A stretch of DNA of 26,611 nucleotides. It comes from Chara braunii (taxonomy: Eukaryota; Streptophyta; Charophyceae; Charales; Characeae). Numbering within the stretch: position 1 is the stretch's first letter; every line of letters begins with the position of its first letter. This document shows positions 1 to 7,402 of this stretch, one piece after another. Position numbers and translations under genes: made by a program. Location: NCBI GenBank assembly GCA_003427395.1, contig BFEA01000380.1, positions 1,423,449 to 1,450,059 of the forward strand. Reading direction: 5' to 3'. Under the pieces are notes generated by a model that worked only from the letters and a program-made list of their open reading frames with translations, had not been told where the DNA came from and did no database searches.

Positions 1-350
1 CCTGTGCCCTGGTTGTCGTTGATGACGAAACTGCTTTTGCTATCTGTCGGTTTTTGCAATTGATCTTGATCTTTGCCTATCTCAGGTCTCGATCCTACGT
101 TGCCCCGACTGTCGATGACGAGGAAAAATCGCTTTTGAACTCTCTCTGTGTGCGTTTATGGTCGATCTGGCGATCGCGGGTCTCGAAACTGCGTTCTTTT
201 GGATCGTGCGATTCCCAATTGCTTTGGGAATCTGTGCGGGTCTCGAACCCGCACACAGATCGCGGGTCTCGAACCTGCGTTCTTTTGGGTCGTCGATGAC
301 CCAAAAGAGGAAGTCGCTTTGGGAATCTGTGCGCTTATGATTGATTGGCA
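1..350. repeat. Degenerate ~90-bp tandem repeats
   Basis: Two clear units repeat the motif gatcgcgggtctcgaa (172 and 258) followed by a cgttcttttgg motif. A second shared block, gctttgggaatctgtgcg, recurs at 221 and 316, so the period is about 86-95 bp. Weaker relatives of the gtcgatgacgag and atcgctttt blocks occur near 12-50 and 112-135. A short inverted stretch, gggtctcgaacccg, sits between the units. Several frames stay open across the repeats, but nothing resembles a known protein, so I treat this as non-coding repeat. Confidence 0.6.
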
Positions 351-755
351 TATCACTGGGGTCTGTCCGCCATTCTGCTGGTCGTCGGTGGTGATACTGC
401 CTCTCGTATAGTCTCTAAATTTCTTTCCGCTCGCTGTACTCACGACCGCACGCATTTACGGAAATCCTTAGCGCCTGAACTGAACAGGTGTGCCCTATTT
501 ACTCTCTGGCTGAATGAAATCGCTGTGTGCTGGCATCGGCCCACCCATCTGGTGGCACGCATGCTGGCAGCCAACTTGCATTAGACCTGTACTCGGGCGT
601 CAAACCCCATGTTGGCTGCCTTCCCTTCTGTCTCTCTTCCACCCTTGTGCGTGACAATTACTATTACTGTAATGACTCCCATCGATTGTCCGCGGCTGCG
701 AGCAATTCATTCAGCCAGTGAACCCAAGCGTCCTGTCTGCTCGACACGACCTCCC
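351..755. other. No gene recognised
   Basis: No coding or RNA gene is recognisable. A 10-bp inverted repeat, ggcagccaac (566-575) and gttggctgcc (611-620), could form a hairpin with a 35-nt loop. Confidence 0.5.
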
Positions 756-757
756 TA

Positions 758-866
758 CTGTCTTCACCCGAACAGAACGCCGGGGTAATTATCATCGCCG
801 TATCTGGACTGAAAGTTGCACCAAATACAGCTGTAATGACCGGGCGTTCTATTCGGGTGAAGACGG
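758..866. mobile_element. Palindromic MITE, copy 1 (TA duplication)
   Basis: This 109-bp foldback is flanked by TA at 756-757 and 867-868. Its ends are inverted copies: ctgtcttcacccgaa on the left and ttcgggtgaagacgg on the right. The arms continue inward to a short loop beginning ggactgaaag. The same layout, including gactgaaag and accaaatacagct near the loop, recurs at 3809-3913. TA duplication with terminal inverted repeats and no coding capacity is the hallmark of non-autonomous Tc1/mariner-type (Stowaway-like) elements; assignment to that superfamily is inference. Copy 1 has more arm mismatches than copy 2, so it is probably older. Confidence 0.8.
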
Positions 867-868
867 TA

Positions 869-1500
869 GTTGTCCGTTGAAGGCGGAAGAATGGGTCTAC
901 GGTCGCGGGGCGGTTGTCGCTCTAGTGTCGTTTTGGCTGAGTTCGTGGTATTGAGGGGGGAAGGATGGTGGTTTATGATGCTGTTATAGTTATGGTACTT
1001 TGCAGGGCTTATTTCCTTTCGCCATCCCTCTCCCCTCCCCCCCCCTCCCCTGCAAACCGCGAACCTGCCGAACTGTTTTTTTCTGCACCTTTGTATGAAC
1101 CGCGTAGTTGGGCAGTATTGCAAAGGTTATCTGAGTAATATTGATCAGTTCTCCTTAAGGATATGGTTAACTTTGCGCCAGTCGACGATCAGATTACGTC
1201 TTGGGGAGACTGCCGTGGTCCCAACCTCGGATGTGTCGGTGGAAGCCTGACGGAACTGCGTCCCAAAGTCGTGCTGCTGCTCCTTAAAACAAAAAAAAAG
1301 GAGGTGATGCTCATGCTTAAAAAAAAAAGAAAAAAAAAAAGAAAGGAAAACGACGTGGTCCTACTAAAAGAAAAGAAAAGAGAATGGAGTTATTGTCCTC
1401 GAAAAGAAAAAAGAGAACACAAAACACGCAAGTAAACACGCGCATTCACGCACACTTGGCCAATTTTGAGAACGTGAAAACGATGGCTCATCTAGGGGCC
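869..1500. other. No gene recognised; purine tract
   Basis: No gene is recognised. A C-rich run lies near 1020-1050. A strongly purine-biased tract of A and AAG/AAAG runs covers about 1289-1430 and creates spurious Lys/Glu-rich reading frames. Confidence 0.5.
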
Positions 1501-1520
1501 CAACATCTTGTCTGCCTCAG

Positions 1521-1692
1521 CAGAACATCTTGTCTGTCTACATCACTGGTCAACATGTACACGTATTTTTTTTTTTTAAAGTGCATCCATTTTCTTTTAG
1601 CAGAAGATCTTGTCTGTCTACATCCCTGCTCAACATGTACAAGTACTATTTTTTTTTATTTTTTAAGTGCATCCATTTTCTTTTCGAATTTC
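1521..1692. repeat. Imperfect tandem duplication, ~80-87 bp
   Basis: The block cagaacatcttgtctgtcta (from 1521) recurs as cagaagatcttgtctgtcta (from 1601). Each copy is followed by a caacatgtac motif, a T-run and gtgcatccattttctttt (1581 and 1668). The T-runs differ in length, explaining the 80 versus 87 bp spacing. A partial third copy of the first block begins at 1501. Confidence 0.8.
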
Positions 1693-2229
1693 AGCAGTTC
1701 GTGCTCCCACTTCAAATTAGGTTCTCGGTCCTATCGTAATCAATGTCCTGATGTCCTTTCAACCTGCCATCTGTCCTAACAACGTCTTACTCTCCTCTCT
1801 TGTCTAGTTTCCTCCTCATGTCCTCCTTATGGCGGGAGAAGCAGCCCTTCCTTCTCGTTGTTAATGTCCCGGGGTTCTCTTCATAACGGGCTTGGTCCCG
1901 GAAGCGCGAGCCCGACCTGGGTTCTGTAAGAGGCTGAGCTCCGGACACACTGAGATTTCCATTTCCTGCAATGTTAATACCCATCACATGCCATTGTCTT
2001 CTGCGCGTGCGTTCATTTCTTTTATTTTTTATGTTCATGTTTTTGAAGCCGGTGAACCCGTGTAATTGTATTCTCTTGATTCCATGAACGTTCGAACTTA
2101 TGACCTGTTTAGTACGAACTCTTGAGGAGTGAACAGCAGCAGCCAATTTGTGCCTCCATGCCCATCTATTTGAGAACCATTTCCGCTGCCTTCTGCTGCC
2201 TCTCCGGCAATGAACCTTCCTCCCCCAAT
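1693..2229. other. Flank or 3' region of the LINE
   Basis: This stretch lies downstream of the recognisable end of the minus-strand LINE ORF2. A 148-residue open frame (1787-2233, minus) is basic and resembles nothing I know. It may be the 3' untranslated end of the LINE. No clear poly(A) tail (T-run on this strand) or target duplication fixes the boundary. Confidence 0.3.
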
Positions 2230-3808
2230 CCACCCGAATTGGTTGTTTCAGACCTTTTTTAATCCTTCTCTTTATCTCCAGGCTCCAGGTCCGACATTGG
2301 TTTGTTCTGAAATCTCGCCCTGTTCCGATCCGCCCAAATCACTTCGGACGGTATGCCCCTGACTACGTGAGCAACATACTCCCATCCCCTTTTCGCGCTG
2401 GTATCTGGAGGGAGGAAGCCCAGCAGCACTCACTTCTCTTCCCAACTCACTCCTTCTCCACCCATCATCCTCCAGTGATACTCCGACCATTTCCAAATTC
2501 TCTTAGGGGCCGGGCACTCCCACCACAGTGCCTGGCTGACTCAAACGGCCACCTGCACCGTCTACGTTGACGGTTGACTTCCATCCACCTGCTGGTCAGC
2601 CACACTGCGGATGGGTAACCAGCAGGGACAGAAGCCAGAGTATACTTACCTGCTTTCCATTAGGGAGGATAGAGAGAGCTGTCCATAGGCCATTAAATTG
2701 TTCTTCCACATTCGGCAGTTCTTCTCCCAACAGCGCTTGCCATCTATCTGTGGCTATGGACGCTGGCTTCTTTCTGTGCCTTTCTGTGAGCGAGTATCCT
2801 GATCTCACTGAGTAGTCGAACAGGTTAACACTTGGAAGTCCCGCTGTTGCTCTGCACCAGGACCAGGCTGGGGGGTCCATATTTAGTTCCCTCGATGGTA
2901 CTCTGCCCACCCATGTCAGGATTCTGGTCCTCCTTGTCGTTGCTCTGCACCAGGACCAGGCTGGGGGGTCCACATTTAGTTCCCTCAATGGTACTCTGCC
3001 CACCCATGTCAGGATTCTGGTCCTCCTAGTCTTTGCTGTTGATTCCACTACCCGGATCTGTGGAGGATTGTGCCAGACCATGATTGTCTCCTCCCCTACT
3101 TTTTCCAGCTTGTTTGTATGGTCCGCTGCTTTCCATCTCTCCACCTGCCTGAAGCCGCTCCCCGGAAACTTCGTTCACTTTCCATACAACTGCTGGTTGT
3201 TCCTCCTTTGTTGCCACGAGGGTCCACGCCTTGTGGGCCCAATAGCTCTTTCAATTCCTGAGGGATGACCTGGATCAGTGCTCTCCAATGGGCTTCCACT
3301 CTGTGTAGCCTTGTTAGCTTTTCTTTGATACTGGGCAGATTCTTCCATCGTCCTACCGGTGGGGACCACAGGTCCCTGATCCTTACAACTCCTCTGCGTA
3401 CCCAGGCCAATCCAAAGGTTCCTGCTGAGCCGCTTGCTGAAAAAGGAAGCTCCTTGACTTGTAACGAGGGGATTATCAAACAGTATCTGGGCCAGTACTT
3501 CCTCTTTTGTCTGTGGTTGCTGCTGGATTTCTGGCGGTTGTTTCTTCAAGGCAGTCCATGGCGTTGCAGAAGCTGCACTTCAGCCTTCGATTACAAAATG
3601 AGTCCATGAAAAAACATGCCCATACGTCCTCCGGCCTGTTCAGTTCCCATTCTGCCATAAACAAGCGCTCTGCAAGCAATATCCAGTGTTCATTCATGTC
3701 AGTGACTGCTACCCTGCTTATCCAGGTCCGTAGTTGAGTCTGGTTCCTGCTTGCTGGGTCCATCAGTCCCAGCCCCCCTTCCTCTCCTGGGAAAGTGACT
3801 GTGTCCTA
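2230..3808 (-). pseudogene. C-terminal region of LINE ORF2
   Basis: After the MITE the frame resumes with TVTFPGEEGGLGLMDPA, which matches the usual post-thumb block of LINE RTs. It is followed by a Trp-rich region, VNLFDYSVRSGYSLTE and SILWLLSLL. Beyond frameshifts, a degenerate Cys/His cluster (RRRC, ARH, ECP) leads into KRIWKWSEYHW near 2480, the family's C-terminal zinc-knuckle-like segment. The 31-residue unit around TWVGRVPLRELN is present twice in tandem (2846-3031). The end near 2230 is where I lose recognisable LINE sequence, not a proven stop. Confidence 0.75.
2846..3031 (-). repeat. 93-bp in-frame tandem duplication in LINE ORF2
   Basis: Two nearly identical 93-bp copies start at gttgctctgcaccagg (2846 and 2939). 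They differ at only a few positions (for example ccatatttag against ccacatttag). At 93 bp the repeat is a multiple of three, so it adds exactly 31 residues without breaking the frame. Confidence 0.95.
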
Positions 3809-3913
3809 CCTTCTTCCCCCGAATACAACGTACGGTCATTATAGCTGTATTTAGACTGAAAGATACCCCAAATACAGCTATAATGACTGTACGTTGTATT
3901 CGGGGGAAGAAGG
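3809..3913. mobile_element. Palindromic MITE, copy 2, inside LINE RT
   Basis: This 105-bp element has two 44-bp arms with one mismatch and a 17-nt loop (agactgaaagatacccc). It is flanked by TA at 3807-3808 and 3914-3915. Joining the flanks at a single TA makes the LINE frame run from RFLTKVS into DTVTFPGEEGG without a shift; the junction codon reads TAG where the family normally has Trp. It is the same family as 758-866. It has no coding capacity and would need a transposase from elsewhere. Confidence 0.92.
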
Positions 3914-3919
3914 TAGGAA

Positions 3920-5400
3920 ACTTTTGTTAGGAAACGTTCGGTCTGTTTTGCTGATGGCTTCCACAGGAAGCGGGCGATGAGTCTTCGGATTGCTGCAAGC
4001 ACACCCCAGGCCAGCTCTCTCACTTGGCTCACGAACCACAGGATAGCCAGCAGTGAAACGTTGGCGACCAATGGTCTACGGATGATGGACAGGCGCCATG
4101 CCCTCCCCCAGGTGTTTAATCTTGCAGTGATTCTGTGTTGCAGCAGCAGGCCTTGAGTTGTTGCTTGGACTTGTAGGCTGATCAGGACGCCTAGAAATCG
4201 CTCCTCTTCCCCTTCTTCCACTCTCCTCATCCCCCATTCCACTCTTAGTTCATACTCTTCAGGGAGCAAGCAAGTCGGCTTATTCCAGTTTAGGGAGGCT
4301 TCTGAGAGCGTAGAGTACTCCAACATTGCCCCCTTGAGTGGTGTCAGTGCTTGTTCCGAGTTCTCACAAACTGTGAACAAATCGTCCACCAGGGATTTTA
4401 CTGTGCCCTCCGAGTGATTTCTTAGTTGCAGGCTTCTGATGTCTGGATGTCTTTTGATGCGATTTAACAGGACCTCCATCTGAAGTACAAAGATCAGCGG
4501 AGGGAGTGGGCATCCTTGTCTAAGAGACTTTGTCAGTTTGAAAGGTGCAGCTAAGTGGCCGCTTACCGCTCCCGATGACGTGGAGTACGTATACATTGCT
4601 TAAAACCCAACTGCAGAGTCCCTGCCCGAAGCTCATGTGTCTCAGAGTTGTCAGCACAAAGGTCCACCCAACCTTGTTGTAGGCCTTCTCGAGGTCGAGT
4701 AGCAGCACTGCCATGTCGAGGTTTTCTGATTGTGCCACTTCCAACACTTTGATGGCTGTAACCATCTTGTTGAATATGGATCTTCCTTGAACAAAGGCGG
4801 CCTGATCTCCTTTCATGAGGCCTGGCAGGCGTCGTGCTGGTCTCCTTGCGAGTGTTTCGCCAGGGTTTTATACGACACGTTCAGGAGGGAGATAGGCCTC
4901 CAATTTCTGATATCCGTCTTATCTGCCTTCTTGAACAGCACTGTGATGACCCAGTGGGTCATCTGTCCTCCTAGCCTTCCGCCGTTTAGCACTTCGTCGT
5001 ATATATCCACCAACATCGGGCCAATCGCCGTCCAATTCCTGGTGTAGAAATCCACTGTGAGACCATCCGCTCCCGGCGACTTCGCTTCTGCCATGCCTGG
5101 TGTCGAAATCCACTGTGAGACCATCCACTCCCGGTGACTTTGCTTTTGCCATGGTTCGAAGTGTCTGGCCGTTTCCTCCATTGTTAACGGTCTGTCCATG
5201 TCCAGTCTTGCATGTGCTGGCAATCTGACATTCGCGTCTGTCCACATGTCCGATGTTGAGGTCAGGTCCGTGTTGATGTTGTCCAGTGGGCGTCGTGTGG
5301 TTAGTACATCCTCGTAATGGACTGTAGCATAGTCCAGCATGCGCAGAGCAGTGGTTGCCATTGGAGCTGAGTTTTTTGTCGAGCGGGTGCTTCAATTTTT
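3920..5400 (-). pseudogene. Reverse transcriptase domain of LINE ORF2
   Basis: The RT blocks are visible: KSPGADGLTVDFY (fingers, duplicated), NWRPISLLNVSYK near 4900, AFVQGRSIFN near 4780, motif A LLDLEKAYNKV with the catalytic Asp at 4694-4696, motif B RQGCPLPP at about 4500-4521, and motif C LVDD with its two Asp codons at 4381-4386. Motif A ends in Asn where the family usually has Asp (KAYD). Motif B has Pro for Ser. Motif C has Leu-Val-Asp-Asp instead of Tyr/Leu-Ala-Asp-Asp. Frameshifts near 4810 and 4590 split the domain. Downstream of motif C a long open segment (to 3920) carries the thumb and connection region up to the MITE insertion. Confidence 0.92.
5041..5156 (-). repeat. 58-bp frameshifting tandem duplication in RT
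   Basis: The blocks beginning ggtgtagaaatccactgtga (5041) and ggtgtcgaaatccactgtga (5099) are tandem copies with a few substitutions. They encode the KSPG-DGLTVDF block of the RT fingers. Because 58 is not a multiple of three, the duplication puts the two copies in different frames and inactivates the protein. Confidence 0.93.
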
Positions 5401-5899
5401 TCACCGTTGTCGATGAGTTCTTCTGGGCTGCAGTTTTTGGTTTGAGTGGTTTTCCTTTCCAGCAACTGTTTTTGGAAAGGCGCTTTTGTCATTTTGTCAT
5501 GCACTGCGATTCCCTTTTCCTCGAGCACTTCTCTCCATCTCTTCTCTTTGTCTGCCTGTATGTTCTCCCATTCCGCCAACCTTTTCTCCCTCTCTGCTGC
5601 CCATGCCAAGACTGAGATGGGGTGGGCCTCCATTTTTTCCTCTGCTTCCTCGACCCTTCTTCTGCACTCTTCTTCCTTCTTGTTCCTTTATCTTGCTAGG
5701 ATCCTTGGGCTAACATCCATTATCTTTGAGGCGATGCAGATTCCGCTATCCATTCAGTCTGCAGTTGTATCGAAGTACTGGCGGGTAGATTGCCAGTTGG
5801 CCATGTGCTGCTTTACCCACTCAATGAGGCCTGGGTCCTCCAGGTTCTATGAGTTCAGTCTAAAGAAACCTTTCCCTCTTTCCAACCCCATGCACAGTC

Positions 5900-6640
5900 T
5901 GATATTGACTATTATTACTGGCTTGTGGTCAGACAACGGGTGGCACACCTGCTGTACTGCTGTCACCCCTTCCATTGCGCTGTCGTCAACTAGAAAATAG
6001 TCTAACCTACCTGCGTTTAGTGCCTACCTGCTGATCTCTGCGTACATGAGACATCCATGTGTACCCAGGATCATCTGGTGACAGTACCCTGAACGGGTCT
6101 GCCACTGACAGTTCCTCTGTCGGTTCTAGAAGTGGCCTCACATCTTTTCTGTCCGCATAGTGTGATCCTGGTCTTAAAGCCTCATCTAAAGAGAGATTCC
6201 AGTCTCCAGCTAGGATCGTCGTCTCAGCTGTTGGCACATTTCTGATTAGGTTCTTGGAAAAGCTAGTTCTTATGCCCACTTGCGTTGGCGCATATACTGT
6301 CATCAGGAGCCCATTTTCCTCAGATCCTACTTCCAGTCTCATCCAAGCCTACTTTCCCCATACATCTGCCTCTTTCTCGATTACCGTATCCCTGTTCAAT
6401 AGGATTCCAACCCCCCACTCTTGTGCCCTGCGCTGGGGCCCACACCTGTGGGCTGTCTTACATGCCTCCAGTTCTGACATCTTTTCTTCATTTATCTTCG
6501 ATTCTTGAAGCATCAGGCAGTTGATTCCCCACTCATGCATCCCCAGCTCTTCACTCTCTTCACTCTACTCGTCTTGGCTCTCCCTCTCGTATCCCCCATC
6601 CCTCACACATTCCATGTTGCCACTTTCAGTCTATCCATCT
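5900..6640 (-). pseudogene. APE-type endonuclease domain of LINE ORF2
   Basis: The domain motifs appear in canonical order across several frames. They are ATWNV near 6610 (catalytic Asn), LQESKI near 6505 (metal-binding Glu), GVGILLN near 6410, VYAPT near 6290, AGDWNLS near 6210 (Asp/Asn pair), DPGYTW near 6065, and PLSDHKPV near 5930 (Asp-His). These are the signature residues of the exonuclease-endonuclease-phosphatase fold used by LINEs. An in-frame TGA follows ATWNV (6603-6605) and a TAG precedes AWMRLEV. A frameshift separates the DPGYTW and SDH segments. All catalytic residues remain readable, so decay is by scattered lesions rather than by deletion. Confidence 0.88.
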
Positions 6641-7044
6641 ATTCTGCTGTCTTCCACTTGTAGGTGGATGCCGAAAATCGATGTCCGTTGCTGCCCGGCT
6701 TCCTCCTGTGCAGTAGCTTTGTTCTGAGCCCCCTCCTTCTTGAGCTTCTCCTTGGGCCGCATCTGGATGAGCTAGCTCGGGAGTCCATCCCCCATTCTTT
6801 CATAAGACTAGTGGTCATGAATGGGGATTGCAGACTTTCCTCCTCCTGCAGCTTCTCATTCACATTGAGCAAGATCGCCCTGCTAATGCCCGGAATTATT
6901 CCGATTTCTTCCAGCTTTGACAGATTCCTCTCGCGGATCACCTCCATGTAGTGCCAGCGAACCCCCGATTATGTCAGCACCTCAGCGAAATCTGGAGGTA
7001 TAGGAGCATCGATCAAAGGAAAGTAAAATTTGCAATAACCAGTC

Positions 7045-7105
7045 CAGTTGATGTAGCTCAGTGGTTAGCATTGTGGTATAAGGTTGCGGGTTCAAAACTC
7101 AATTG
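7045..7105 (+). promoter_or_regulatory. tRNA-like Pol III promoter (head 1)
   Basis: The A-box-like tagctcagtggtt (7055-7067) is followed by a B-box-like gggttcaaaactc (7087-7099). The acceptor and T stems do not pair well, so this is a tRNA-derived head and not a functional tRNA gene. Confidence 0.65.
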
Positions 7106-7329
7106 CAGCCTTGCGCATGGACACCGGCAGGGCGTTAGAAAGACGCATGGCTGGACACACAGCCCCTTGGACTGACGCACGGTAAGCTTATACAGACACT
7201 GCCTGCGCACCACCCAAGGGGTTGTCCATGGTGTTGTATGTCGGGTCTTAATACTGTGTGGGTTGCTTGTGGCTGTTGCTTGTCGTTGTTCTGTTGATCT
7301 CCCCAGTCTGGCATATCACACACAGGGGC

Positions 7330-7402
7330 CGTTTGCGATTGTCGCTCAAATGGTAGAGTCTTCAGGTCACATGTCATAGATCACGGGTTCAAGTCTGGCT
7401 TG
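7330..7402 (+). promoter_or_regulatory. tRNA-like Pol III promoter (head 2)
   Basis: A second tRNA-like stretch holds tcgctcaaatggtagagtc (A-box region) and gggttcaagtctgg (B-box, close to consensus GGTTCRANYCC). It lies about 285 bp after head 1 within the same insertion. Stems are weak, so a working tRNA is unlikely. Confidence 0.55.

Larger units (their letters stand above)
2230..6640 (-). pseudogene. LINE ORF2: endonuclease-reverse transcriptase (broken)
   Basis: ORF2 would encode the enzyme that nicks target DNA and reverse-transcribes the element RNA. Reading from 6640 downward, I see the endonuclease start (KVATWNV), the endonuclease body, a charged linker (5633-5301), RT fingers and palm, thumb, and a C-terminal region with WWECPAPKRIWKW near 2520-2480. 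The pieces lie in different frames, so at least six frameshifts or stops separate them. Additional damage comes from a 58-bp duplication in the RT fingers, a 93-bp in-frame duplication near the C terminus, and a 105-bp MITE insertion. The coding potential is ancestral; no functional protein is possible. Confidence 0.9.

Noticed and set aside
3265-6727. Plus-strand open frames of 68-184 residues across 3265-6727
   Set aside because: They lie antisense to the LINE endonuclease and RT, whose motifs are clear on the minus strand.
7045-7402. Functional tRNA genes
   Set aside because: A- and B-boxes are present, but the acceptor and T stems do not pair, so these are retroposon heads.
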